The notes under the pieces: generated by a model
What the model was told of the DNA's origin: nothing
The model's input: only the letters and a program-made list of their open reading frames with translations
The model's database searches: none
Part shown: positions 1 through 10,305 of the stretch, piece after piece
Layout of the letters: each line of letters starts with the position of its first letter
How positions within the stretch are numbered: position 1 is the first letter of the stretch
Made by a program: the position numbers and the translations under genes
Assembly (NCBI GenBank): GCA_040285825.1
Contig: JAUPSS010000013.1
Location: 62,001 to 126,000 of the forward strand
Origin: Eukaryota sp. TZLM1-RC
Taxonomy: Eukaryota; Metamonada: BaSk clade
DNA: 64,000 nucleotides
Direction: 5' to 3'

Positions 1-3000
1 CCGAAGGTAATAGACGACTATATAGATTCTTAAATAATCTTGGAAAATAGTCCAAATTTCATTAGCATAGAATGGCTTCAAAATTAACGTCTTCTTATCC
101 CAATATCGGAGCAAATGTTTGACAAATTTGAAGAAGAAACGGTGAGCACAAACATCCTGTAATTAAAAATACAAAATAAAAATAACAAACCCATGATTTT
201 ACTCTCTGAGCAAATAGACTCTTTTCTCCAGTTACGTGTTGGCCGAAAAGATCTTCTCTTAGATGAATTAGGTCTTGTGGAACTTGGGTTAGTACTGGAT
301 TATCAATGAGAGTGATCAGCCGCTTGGTTGTACCATTGATTGGATGTTCTCTTAGAATAAACCCCATTAGGGCATCTTCTATGATAAGTGATTATTAAAT
401 CAAACCTCCGTCAAATTGTGTATTATGGTAGTTTAAGATATGCTTCAGTACAGACTTCTTATAAATCGCACAAGCCCCATGATTGTAATTAGCAGTTCCC
501 CAGCTTGATTGAAAGTGTTTGGTGTATCCAGCAAGAATGTATTCAAAATCTTGCATCCATGTCAGCAACTTACGTCTTGACCAAGAATAGTTGGGACCTA
601 AAGTCAGTCTCCATTGCTAAAACAAACGCTTTCCTTCTGGTATTGACCCACTGGCAATCGCCTTTACATAATCCTGCTGTTCGGCATCAACAAATGGTGT
701 TGTCTGATCTGCTCTAATGCCAATTACGCCACCAGCAATATCATCATCACTAAGCAAATGAGTTTGCCAATTCATTTTATGGGGAATAATGCAATCATCA
801 TCCATAATGACGACATACTCGATGTGTTCCATCTCCTCCAGAATGTAATCACAAACCCACCTTATTGCTGCAGTTTTGTTTCCAACAGGTGTGTAATAAT
901 ATTTCACAGTGGAGCCCCACTCATAAACCTTTTCCACGATCTTTACAGTTTCGTCATTCGGATTAGGGCGGAGTGATCCTGTGTTATGACAAACAAATAC
1001 ATTGCCATCAGCAACGGACAAACAGGCCATTTTTAAAGATCTTTCAAAAGTTTTCTGAGTTTCTTCCCTTTGAGTCTTAAAATCTTCGTAATTTGGCATT
1101 TTGTGCCATCTTCCTAGTGAATGAGCACTTTTGCTTCTGTTAAAACTATTTTCAATGTCTCGCGGGTCTCTGCCAGATGACATATATGAAGCAATCAGAA
1201 CAGCAACATTGTGGGGGTTCTCTACCACTGTACCCTTACTTGGCTCTCTATGTGGGGTATACGGGTGAGATAGCATTGCAAACACTAAAATTGCGTATTC
1301 TAATGAAAGTATGGCTATTGAAAGCCACCATGAATCAAATTGATGTAGTAAACGTCTTTCATATATAAAATCATTGAAAAAAACTGAAAAAATTAGCAAA
1401 ATTGAAACACCAAATACCAAAAGAACAATTTTTTCAGAAGTAGTTCTATGAGTGGTCTTGATTTTTCGTTCTTTTACATAATGCATCACCATCTTCACCC
1501 ACCTTGAATCATTTAATACAGTTGAGAGCTTTGGAGGTAAATGCTTAGATGATTGACCAGGACCTGGCAGTTGAAATTCTTCTTGTTTAGTACCAGTAAA
1601 GCAATTTGAAGGGGGAGAGGAAAATGAGGCGTAAATAGAAATACCCAATATAACGATAAAGCCAATAGCAATAACACCGTCAAAAAAACTAAACACTGAA
1701 GGAGTCAAGTCAAACGCAATGTAGCTAAGAGACAACTGGTCCAGACTGTACACAACATCCTGGATTAATGGAAGTTGTACTGATATAGTAAAGCCTGTGA
1801 ATGTTCTGTTGAGAATTTGTAAAGAAAAACCCAATTGAGAGCTGGTTGAGAATCCATTGACAAACAAAAAAATATTGGGTATTTTTAAAAATTCTTGTTC
1901 AAATGATACGAAAAAATAGAATAGATTGTCTGAATTAAGTGGGTCGTCAAAACTCCAAGTAACACCACCAGTGCCCAAAATAAAAGTGTCGGTTAATACC
2001 TTCGAATTAGGCAGCAATGAATAATCAAGCAATAAAGTATTAATTCTGGCTTGACTGACAAGGGATTCACTGGTGATGGTAATAAAGGAAGGGGAGGGTT
2101 CTGTGTTTGAATCGATTAAAATATTGGAATGATGATTCTTGAACCCAAAGCCAGTTAAACTATTAATTTCCTTGAAGAAACCATCCTCCAAATTTGTAGT
2201 TAAAGGCAAAGAGTGACTAAATTTTCCAGATTGTTCATTCAATGTCCAATTGGGATCAGTTGCATTAGACAGCAATGGCGAGGAGAAAAACTCAGTATTC
2301 ATCAAATGGTTACAATGTTCTTCAACAGCCATCCAATTCAGTGATAACTGGTCTACTTGACCATCAGTTACTAGACGTAGAATAAAAGACTTTGAATCAA
2401 GTTGAACCAGTTGTAAGTCAAATTTGCTTTTGGATGATATCTGGATACCTGCAATTCCATAAGAAATGGAAGGAGTTGTTTGAAATTCAAAATTAAATGG
2501 TACTTCTAATTGCACAGTGTTGATATCTCCTCCCCCTGTTAGTGACCAGAAAGTCACATCTCCGCTGTCCGTAATGACAGAAGGGGCACATGTATTTGAT
2601 TCCAACCATTCGAAAACATTTGGCAGGGGAAGAAAGAAAAATGCTGATAAAAATAGAAGAATTAAAACAATTCTGCAATCCCAGACTAATTTACCAATTC
2701 TTCCTTTTGGTTTTTCTTTTGAAATATTCGTACTTGCGACATCAATATCAAAAATAGTTTCTGGACATTTTAACCTTTCCTCCACTGCATCCACCTGAGG
2801 TAATTCTGTACCACGAAACAGAAACAATAACAGTAAAGCAGAAGACAAAAACAAAGGGAGAAGAAAGAAAGAAGCAGTTAGGCTGACTTTGAAAAGAAGC
2901 GGTGAAAGTGACACTAAATAAACTAAAACTGGAATTAAGTAAATTTTTAGTTTCCTAATTGAAAATAAAAAGAAGGCAAGGGTGACATTTAACAAAACAC

Positions 3001-4063
3001 AGGCCATAATGAATAAAGTCCAAATCAAGCTATTGGCTGACCAAATAACCTTAATAAAAGAGCAATTATTAACTTCAAAGTTCAAATCAAGATTACTAGA
3101 CACTAAGGAAAAGAATTTGAGTGGACCTTTTACATCACTGAAAGGAAAATTAATTTCATCAAGATTAACCAATACATTCTGATTCAACAAATACGTATCG
3201 TATTCAAAGTCAGCAGAGTTCAACCGAGTTGAGCAAACATCTTTATTGGTGTTAGGAACCCATGCCCAAGACATTAACCAATCATAAGGTTTAGATTCAT
3301 ACTCAATAGAAGTAAGACATTGGTTAGTGGTGGTAATAGTTTGGGAATCTTTGTCGTTCTTAACTGTGCCATTACAAGGGCAAATTAAAGACATTCTACC
3401 CAGTATCACATTAGGATTAGGGTTAGGGTTATTGAATTGTAGTTTTAAAGGTAAATAATTAGGGCTTAATTCAATTGATGTACTGGTTGTATTTAAGACA
3501 ACAGTTTCTAATGAACTTTGCATTGGTGATACTACAACTTCTCCCTCTACATTTCCAATCACTTCCAAGTCAAGAAAGGAAACACAACGAGGAACATCAG
3601 AAGAGAGGAAGAAATGATGCTCAAAGGGAACATCAGTTGGAAGGGAAAATGAAAACGAACTAAATCGATGATTCGATTGGATTTCTGGAACAATCAACTC
3701 AAAAAAGGACAAAAGAATAGGAGAGTCACTGGCGGTGGGCGTTAGGGTTAGATTAAACTCTCCATAAGTTGTGAGAGGAACACTGGTATCCACAGGCTCA
3801 TGTGAAGTAGGAGTTTCAAGTGTTATAGTGGATGATATAGGAGACTCCGATCTGAACCAGACAGTGGCATTGCTATAAGCAGTGAGTATGGTGAGTATGG
3901 TGGGCTCAGATAGCTTAGTTGGTGTTATTAAGATGTTGTAATCATGAGTTGAGGCTTCAATATGATGGTACTCAGATGAATCGACCGAGTAACAATTATG
4001 GGAATCACAAGGAAAGGCGATGGTAGAGACGACTAAATAGCAAATGAGAAGGACAGTCTTCAT
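1..4063 (-). CDS. Membrane family-2 glycosyltransferase (chitin-synthase-like) with two H-type lectin domains; 3' end beyond window
   Basis: Processive-type GT2 glycosyltransferase predicted to build or extrude a beta-linked polysaccharide at a membrane. It starts at 4063 with a signal peptide (residues 1-17). An N-terminal ectodomain is followed by several membrane segments (about 345-416 and 462-482). Two H-type lectin-like beta domains lie at about 515-580 and 716-786, then membrane segments at 795-815, 878-898 and 912-932. The catalytic domain starts near 951 and shows the metal-binding MDDD at 1087-1090. Three introns restore the frame: 598-627 (30 nt), 379-405 (27 nt) and 157-190 (34 nt). 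After them come the QDFEY block, a GEDALMGF acid motif and QRVKSWD, a QxxRW-like motif. The TAG at 617-619 therefore lies in an intron and is not a stop. The coding frame stays open to base 1, so the C-terminus is missing. The GT2 call is firm. The polymer (chitin, cellulose or hyaluronan-like) is unknown. Confidence 0.82.
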
Positions 4064-4342
4064 TGTATGAATGTGCTGACGAATCTATCAAATTGCTCGC
4101 AAATCAAAAATTAGTAACAAGCATGATGACATTTAATATATCATGCCTTGGATAAAACAAATGTGATTAATATCGAGTAGAGTAAGAGTAGAATAGACTA
4201 GAAGATGTGTTTGTGTGCTTCAACAACGAAAAATGTCAAACATCCCTTTTATTCCAAATTTATTTATATACTGAATGGACAACTTGTTTCAATTCTTTGT
4301 AAATTTCACATAATGTGAAAACACATTATTTGGGTGCACAGT

Positions 4343-4356
4343 GTGTATATAAAATA
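4343..4356 (+). promoter_or_regulatory. TATA-like element in the intergenic region upstream of 4539
   Basis: A TGTATATAAAATAG stretch lies in the AT-rich region (4064-4538) between the minus-strand glycosyltransferase start and a small plus-strand ORF. It resembles a TATA box. No transcript evidence is available and AT-rich DNA produces such strings by chance. The rest of 4064-4538 shows no recognisable gene. Confidence 0.2.
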
Positions 4357-4538
4357 GTTGATGAGGTGTGTAGCATTAGGTTTGAGAGAAGCCATTTTTA
4401 GAACTTCGCTTTGATAATTTGTACAAGTTCAACACCTTTGTGTACAGGTTCCAACACCCGAAAGTTCAACAGTGCAGCTGCAAGAAAATAATTATCAAAA
4501 AAATAACTGTTCCACCCTTTGCATTGTTACATACTGAC

Positions 4539-4724
4539 ATGAAGGAGTTTGATTTACAAAACATTGATCTACACGTTAATCTGTTTAATCAAACTGTTGA
4601 GGGAACTACGAGTTTATTAAGAGGTGAAATATTTCAAGAATTCAATATTCCCCAAAAAAATGATTACTCATTAAACGGGGCTAACAACGATCACACATTT
4701 TTATCTGCAGCAGATCAGGAATAA
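4539..4724 (+). CDS. Small hypothetical ORF (61 aa)
   Basis: A short open frame starting at ATG 4539 and ending TAA at 4724. The frame is open further upstream but with no ATG. The product is acidic, with no membrane segment or recognised motif. It has its own upstream TATA-like stretch and lies divergent from the glycosyltransferase. It may be a real small gene, one exon of a larger one, or chance. I do not recognise it. Confidence 0.2.
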   Translation: MKEFDLQNIDLHVNLFNQTVEGTTSLLRGEIFQEFNIPQKNDYSLNGANNDHTFLSAADQE

Positions 4725-4818
4725 ATGTTATCCAAATTCAACTCCAAAGCTGTAGATTTGACACATTGATGCATTATTTTAAACAAAGAATTAATATAAA
4801 TAGAATCGTTCGTAATGG

Positions 4819-4906
4819 TTCTGCCGGGAAGCGGAAAAAATAAATAAAATTTTAGTTTATTTTATTTTTATTTTTATTTATTTCTGGTACATTTTCCGCT
4901 GTCAGA
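4819..4906. repeat. Imperfect fold-back AT-rich element
   Basis: Two arms of roughly 35-40 nt, starting with TTCTG..GCGGAAAA and ending with TTTTCCGC..CAGAA, flank an AT-rich middle and can pair imperfectly. It resembles a small fold-back or MITE-like element. The surroundings (4725-5520) are low-complexity A/T with no supported gene. The structure could be a by-product of base composition. Confidence 0.3.
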
Positions 4907-5900
4907 AAAAAATATTATTTCAGAAATAAAATTTTCATTTTTTTTTCATTGTTTTCAGGTCACTTTTCTGAGAATTGTTAATAAATAAAGTAAATAATTT
5001 GAAATAAAATAAAATACTGTTTCCTGAATGGAAATAGAAAAATTAAAAAAATCTTTTTTTATTTATTTTTTGGCATTTTGAAGCCCGAAATATATTCCCA
5101 TTTATTTCCTTCTGATACGTGTGTTATACACGGGTCTTTGAAAAATTGAATTACCAAGAATTGTGGTTTTTTTAAATTATTCCAATTGACAAAAGTCGAT
5201 CAAGTGACAGATTTTCACGTTAGTCTTAGGTACACGTTTTCTGATAACATTAACCAATAAACACAAATAGATAGAACAAAAAATTTTAACAGTTCTGAAA
5301 AGATCATACAAATTAAACAAAAACTTATAGAAATCAATATTAAGAAAATACTTAAGGTAGGTAGAGGTTATCATTTAAAATTCAAAAGAGTTGCAAAAAC
5401 ACAAGATTAAAGAATGTTGTTGAAAAAAACTGTTGAAAAGATTTTGTAAAAAAAGATTTTCGAGCCCGTTGCTTTGTTTCAATAGTAAGAAATCAAAAAA
5501 GAAATTTTGAATTTTTAAGTGCGATTTGAAAGATCATGCCATGAAAAACACACGAGAAATATATTCGTCACAAAATGTAAATCATGTGAAAGTGAATCAA
5601 CTGGGATCAAAGTGCTTCACTAAATATAATGACAATGGAGGAAACACATGTCAATGGTGGAAACAAAATTCTAGACATACAAAATTATGGATGATAATAG
5701 ATGAATGATTCTTTAAAAAGAGTAACTTTTATTAAGCAAGGAATAGAAATACAACAATCAGATACATAATTAAAGCTTCACATTCTCAAAACCTGCCTCT
5801 GCAACATCAAAACAGTTGATTACTAAAGATTCTGAGAATCGACCAAAGGAAGAAAGTGAATTAGAAATTAATTTCACCATTATTCACAATAACTGTAACA

Positions 5901-6396
5901 ATGGATCTTAACACTTTCAAGAGACTGTTGGTGTCCTCCCTTTTCTGATCTTATCGAAGATATTCTAATGAGGACGACACTGAACAAGTAATGAAGAAGT
6001 TTATTGAAGAGTTCGATTTTGAAAACAACACTGTATGGTTCTGTGATTACATGTATAATGAGTCCCTATCGGGCCCTGCCTTCATGTCCGCAAACAGAGT
6101 AGGTGGTTTCTTGCAACGTTCTGAAAAGCTTGCTAGAGGACACTTCGCATCTATGTGTATCACTCGTGCTCCCGATGCAAGTCATAATGAAATTCACGGT
6201 TTCTGGGTTGTCCCAGGTGCCGAACCTTCGGACGTGCGTGCTGTCCCAGATTCTGAGTCTTATGATTGGCACAAGGCCGATTTGTCCGATGCCGCTCACG
6301 TTGATAAAATTATCAAGCTTGGAGCCTGGTTTGTTTCTCCAAATTACTTATTATAGGACTGTTGAAAACTTCCAAGATGGTAAAATCTTGAAATAA
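5901..6396 (+). CDS. Elongation factor 1-gamma C-terminal domain protein, two short introns
   Basis: Encodes the conserved C-terminal domain of translation elongation factor eEF1B-gamma, which scaffolds the nucleotide-exchange complex for eEF1A. Exons are 5901-5926, 5960-6328 and 6357-6396, giving 144 aa. Intron 1 is 33 nt (starts GTTGGT) and intron 2 is 28 nt (starts GTTTGT, ends ACTTATTATAG). Splicing joins FKR to YSNEDD, the family's (W/F)KRxYSN signature, and later GAW to TVENFQDGKILK, the family's C-terminal tail. VWFCDYMYNE and FMSANRVGGFLQR are also diagnostic. The usual N-terminal GST domain (about 210 aa) is absent. The frame upstream of 5901 has a stop at 5862 and I see no GST-coding exon nearby. 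It is either a C-domain-only paralogue, a truncated copy, or has a distant first exon. The identity of the domain is very secure. Confidence 0.82.
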
Positions 6397-6650
6397 GTTT
6401 CTTATACCATTTACTTAATTGTTTATCGTTTTAGTTTATCACTTTTAGATGTCATTCACAATCTTCTGGTATAAACACCTTTCCCCACTTACAATTCAGC
6501 AACATCTTACACTAAATGTAATATGAAAAAAACTCTCACATTTAGAACATAAACTGACCAAATGACATTTGAACCAAAATTTATACAGGAATTATATTAT
6601 ATATTATATTTTTTATATTTAATACAGGAAACAAAATAAAATAATGAGAA

Positions 6651-7115
6651 CTAAACAAAAGACATATTGAAATGCTGTGGAGGTCTCATCAGATTTGGCA
6701 AATGATCGACTGTTTCTCTACGTCGAAACACCAGGGAAGCAGGGGATTTTTTTGCTGGAAGACCATAATAGACTCTATCAGGTGAAGCAGTGGTATAATT
6801 GAGAAAACGACGTCGCACATGTTCATCAACTTGTGGGGAAATCATTAAGATATTATGACGAGAAGGCATTTCTGAAGGAGGAGTTGAGGGAAGCCTGAAA
6901 GAAGGTGAAGATTTTGATGAAGAAACGGACTTAGTCAGAGGTCGAGAAGGAGTTCCCTTTAGCTGAGAACTACTTCTATTATGGCGAACTCCGTCTATGA
7001 ATCGAGAGACATCCTGAAATCTGTTTTGAAGATCTTGTGTAGAAGCACGGTGATCGGACACAAATGTTTCCCATCGTTTACGCTCAGCATCAAGGGATTG
7101 ACAAAGACGATGCAT
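6651..7115 (-). CDS. Hypothetical protein, helical N-terminus and Ser/Pro-rich tail (154 aa)
   Basis: An intronless 154-aa frame starting at ATG 7115. Residues 1-45 look helical and charged. Residues about 50-85 are rich in Ser, Pro, Thr and Lys and are probably disordered. A more ordered basic segment follows. There is no signal peptide or membrane segment. No family is recognised. The biased, gene-like composition makes a real protein more likely than chance. It may be cytoskeletal or a phosphorylation substrate, but nothing in the sequence proves that. It lies between EF1-gamma and a Fanzor-like relic on the opposite strand to EF1-gamma. Confidence 0.45.
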   Translation of the reverse strand: MHRLCQSLDAERKRWETFVSDHRASTQDLQNRFQDVSRFIDGVRHNRSSSQLKGTPSRPLTKSVSSSKSSPSFRLPSTPPSEMPSRHNILMISPQVDEHVRRRFLNYTTASPDRVYYGLPAKKSPASLVFRRRETVDHLPNLMRPPQHFNMSFV

Positions 7116-7145
7116 TGGTATTGTTGAGTTTGTTGTAAGTTCAAG

Positions 7146-7790
7146 TTACTTGGAAACTATACATTGCTTCTCAAATTTCCCATTCGCTGCTCGTGATAAT
7201 GTATTGAGTTTTGGTTGTTGAATCGGACTCATTGGTGTACCATCACCTTCACAATCCTTATCAACATCTCTCTGGCTCTCATCAGTGGGTTCAATAACAT
7301 TGTTTTGAGACTGCTGTCTCTTGAACACCTCTGATCTCTCTCTTCTAGCCAAAATGTCTTCTGCCAACAAATGAATATTTAGTGCAGAATTAGTATCTCG
7401 ATTCCAGAACGTTTTGCATTGCCTCAGACCCCATGGAATTACTTGTCGAACCTTGCAGTTGCCCAATTCATCCTTTTCCAAAAACTTTGAAATACGTTTT
7501 CTTATTCTCTTGTCGGTGGTATTTTTCAATTCTTCGACTAATTCTCTAATTGCTAGACTTCTTTGTTCACTCTTACTCGTATCTGCCTTACTCATAACCA
7601 ACTTTCAGGGACTGTTTCTACCCTTTTCATTGCTTCTTCCAACTTTTCTTTTATTTTCTTTTTTACTTTTTTTGCATTTTTTGAATCTGTCTTTAAATTC
7701 CGTTTTTTCTTTCTGACATGAATATCCCGTCTAATTGAGTTTAATTTTTTCGTAAAGTTGGGATCATCGTATTTGTAGGAAGTTTTCGTG
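7146..7790 (-). pseudogene. Fanzor/TnpB-like nuclease relic, C-terminal part
   Basis: The frame 7146-7601 contains GLRQCKTFWNRDTNSALNI, matching the end of the RuvC nuclease domain of Fanzor (eukaryotic TnpB) proteins. There a zinc-ribbon cysteine precedes a W-NRD-N-A-NI motif whose Asp is catalytic. Downstream, the RRERSEVF segment fits the family's tail. A second frame at about 7604-7790, basic and lysine-rich, ends in a stop just before it and may be an upstream piece of the same gene. RuvC-I and RuvC-II and the full zinc ribbon were not found, so I treat this as a 5'-truncated or frameshifted relic. The region after the RuvC motif continues 75 residues without family features. Known: Fanzors are transposon-linked RNA-guided nucleases. 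Inferred: this copy is dead. Confidence 0.5.
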
Positions 7791-7804
7791 TTACCACTAT
7801 TAAT

Positions 7805-7829
7805 ATTATGACGTTACCAACGTCATAAT
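7805..7829. repeat. Perfect 11-bp inverted repeat with 3-nt loop
   Basis: ATTATGACGTT at 7805-7815 is exactly complementary to AACGTCATAAT at 7819-7829. It lies just upstream of the Fanzor-like relic on its strand and 16 nt before the small membrane ORF on the other strand. It may be a transposon end, a stem-loop or a TGACGT-type factor site pair. Function is unknown. Confidence 0.45.
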
Positions 7830-7844
7830 CTTATGTAATCCTAC

Positions 7845-8051
7845 ATGTATCGTCGCTATCTCCACAAATACCTCCACAACATCCTCGGCATAGACCTTCT
7901 CAACCCTGAGCTAACCAGAGCCACTCCCCTCCTCACCCTCCTCGCCTACATTACTCTCCCTGCCATCATGATCTTTCTCCACATCATTCCGCATCTGTTC
8001 ACGACCCTCATCTCCTCCACACTTATCACCACCTTTACAATCACTTGTTGA
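7845..8051 (+). CDS. Small putative membrane protein (68 aa)
   Basis: Starts at ATG 7845 and ends TGA at 8051. Residues about 28-64 form one or two hydrophobic segments after a basic N-terminus. Third codon positions are unusually C-rich (ctc, atc, acc) compared with neighbours, so the frame differs from random AT-rich DNA. No family is recognised. It could be a real small membrane protein or the remnant of a transferred gene. Confidence 0.35.
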   Translation: MYRRYLHKYLHNILGIDLLNPELTRATPLLTLLAYITLPAIMIFLHIIPHLFTTLISSTLITTFTITC

Positions 8052-8127
8052 GTTTGTTGAGCACAACAAAGATATTTATTTCATGTTAAGACCTAACTAT
8101 CTGCCACTATTATGTCTTCCCTTTGGA

Positions 8128-8278
8128 CTTTGTTGCCACATTGAACAGGTCTTCTACTCCTGCCCAGGCTTTCTTATCTTCGCATCCTGAATCTCATGAA
8201 GACTCTACACCTGATTCATCCCGTTCAGTATTTTGCTGTTGATGACGCTGCTCCAGAACTTGACAGCCCAAAGTTTTT
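8128..8278 (+). pseudogene. Decayed duplicate of the 5' end of the gene at 9655-10305
   Basis: On the plus strand, this stretch aligns closely at nucleotide level with the reverse complement of about 10120-10280. Shared blocks include TTGCCACATTGAACAG versus ATGCCACATTGAACAG, and the encoded FAV(N/D)DAAP. It holds stops and shifts, and homology ends where a LINE 3' end begins at about 8275. This is therefore a broken inverted copy of the start of the downstream gene, probably cut by the LINE insertion. The stretch 8052-8127 holds nothing else I can name. Confidence 0.6.
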
Positions 8279-8815
8279 TTAATTATTAATTTATTACTTT
8301 CAAAAAACTAAAGAAAAAATTAAACTTGTAAATCTTCTTATCCCAAATCAACCAAAAAGAATTGACTGGAAGTTTTTCCTTCATACAAACGACCAAGAGA
8401 TAATAAAGCAGAAGACAATAACGATACAACACCTCAGAAAATTGAAAATACATTTCTGTTCTGCCAAAACGTTTTGTCAAAAATTCTTCCTGTTCGCTGT
8501 TTTACAATTTCAACAAAATCATCCAAGAAAGATAAAGCAAGTGGTCCAAGCGTGCCAAGTAAGGAAAAAGCAAATGAACAAAGGACATGATGAGTTCGGG
8601 ATTTAGCATTCAAGGAAACCAACTTTGCTTTATATTTATTAATTTTAGAATTTTCGGCAACAGACAGCGGATTTCTGTAAACCATTCTTGTGTTTTGATT
8701 GAGCCAATGGTATGAAAGAATTATTACACACATCAGTTGATCTCACATCAGTAATGATAGTCCAAAGTGTATCAATAATATTATCTGGTCAATGATGACT
8801 AATGAAATCAACTAA
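8275..8815 (-). mobile_element. 5'-truncated non-LTR retrotransposon copy (LINE family B)
   Basis: The minus strand encodes the C-terminal region found after the reverse transcriptase in this LINE group, with LLGTLGPLALSFLDDF and FDKTFWQNR, in the frame 8434-8733. It continues through a short 3' region to an A-rich end at about 8275. It is closely similar to the copy at 30413-31240. The reverse transcriptase is missing and the frame is interrupted by stops, so the copy is dead. The 5' border, about 8815, is where similarity to the other copy fades. Confidence 0.7.
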
Positions 8816-9654
8816 GAATTTTATATATATGTATATATCAAATATAACTTTTAGACCATTTCTGACTTTGAGCCTTTAAGTTGGGTTTTATCTTAAGATT
8901 AACACTGCATCATTTTCTATCTATTGCAAATATTCTGATGATCTGCTATTGTGAAATGAAAAGTAATTTACCACGATTATCAATAATGTCGTTTGAAGCT
9001 AGAGTGCATATGTTGATGTTGCAAAATGGATTCAGCAGTGATAGGTGAGGGTAAAAGAGAAAGAAACTCATCATGACAGTAATTGAGTATAAGATCGCCA
9101 TCGTTAAAAAGAGGGATATTACAGAAAGGAGTTGTTCTACACCTTTATCATCATCAGGTAGATTTGGCCATTGTGTATTTATCAACAAAGACATCGCAAC
9201 GATGCCTAGAAGATTATTTAGGACGTATTTCAGTGACTATTCGAAGCTATGTTTTGCATACATAAGGTTGGTACTGGATTCACAGTAGAAAGATAAGTGC
9301 ATTAACACAAACCAGAATGAAACAACCAGCACAGAGATATATTGGTAGACCAGTTTTGGGATTTGTGAGGTTTATTCAGAGTAAAATGATTTGGTGATTT
9401 CCGAGAAATAGGTGTGCGCAAGAGGTTGGTGACATGTTTGGGCTGAGTCAAGAACTGTATAAAGGAATTTCAATTGTGAAACTTTATACGAACTCATTAA
9501 ATCTGCAAACACCCTAGATTAAGAGAAATTTTCTGCTGTGACTTAACACTACTTCATCGAATTTGTAATGAACGAGTGAAGTTTGGACTTCATGTCAAAA
9601 ACGATGATTCAGATGTTGAAGTTTGTCATTCCCAAGACCCAAAATGTGCTTTCA
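8816..9654. other. Region without a supported gene
   Basis: AT-rich DNA with only short ORFs. Frames at 9073-9288 and 9083-9265 overlap each other and match no family I know. An open stretch at about 9520-9690 on the plus strand lacks a start codon. These could be decayed exons or transposon debris. I see no RNA gene. Confidence 0.3.
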
Positions 9655-10305
9655 CTACAGAAGAAGAGCTTTTTGTTCTTCCATGAAAACATTCGAATTA
9701 GCTACTTTTAAGTCTTCAAAAGCAATTGAGCGTGCATCTTGTTTGTAGAACTCTTGGCACATTTTGTTAAATTCTGCTCTGCTTAGTGTTTTTGTAGCTA
9801 GCTGGAGAAAGACAACAGGTTCATCTTCAGAGTCATAAACATACGGCATAAGCAAGGAACTGGTGATTTTCTGTTTGTACGCCCCATTAGCTGTTGTTTT
9901 ATACTTGAGCTAAAGTTCACTTTTCTCAACATAGGGATTCGTGTTGCGTTGACAATGTTCAAAGTACAATTTTGCAAAATATTTTGAGAAAACAGAAACA
10001 TTCAGCACGGCTTTATTAGGAGCAACAAAGACATTTAAATTTTTGTCCAAAAAGGTTTGACCACTTTTGATGCATTCGAAAGTCACATCAATGACCTTTT
10101 TCAAGGAGTCATCAAAGCAGGATTTTGAGATAACAAATCTGTCAGGTTTTGGGGCAGCGTCATTAACAGCAAAAAACTGATCGCTTAATGAACGGGATAA
10201 CGCAATTGTGGAGCGTTTACGATATTCAAGATTCAAGGATAAGATAGCCTGTGCAGCAGTAGAAGGACTGTTCAATGTGGCATCAAAGTCAAAAGAAAAA
10301 GACAC
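9655..10305 (-). CDS. Unknown protein with one in-frame TAG (probable short intron or lesion)
   Basis: Two frames, 9910-10305 and 9655-9855, lie in the same register and are separated by a single TAG at 9910-9912, with open sequence around it. Total coding length would be about 215 codons. The product has no recognised domain, signal peptide or membrane segment. Candidate introns that would remove the stop and keep the frame are 9910-9930 (21 nt, GTTGAG...ACTTTAG) and 9891-9920 (30 nt, GTGAAC...CAG). Neither fits the strong GTTTGT consensus seen elsewhere, so a premature stop is equally possible. A diverged inverted copy of its 5' end lies at 8128-8278, which shows the locus has been duplicated. 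Confidence 0.45.

Noticed and set aside
617-619. UAG as a sense codon (alternative genetic code) because of an in-frame TAG in the glycosyltransferase
   Set aside because: A 30-nt GTTTGT...CTTTAG intron at 598-627 removes it and keeps the frame. PRP8, STE24 and CARMIL all end with TAG and have none inside.
3412-3432. Interstitial telomere-like TTAGGG repeats
   Set aside because: Only two to three units, inside the coding frame, where they encode an Asn-Pro run. No telomere or fusion point is implied.
9073-9288. Two overlapping plus-strand ORFs near 9.1 kb as a gene
   Set aside because: The frames overlap each other, show no known motif, and do not extend through any plausible intron.
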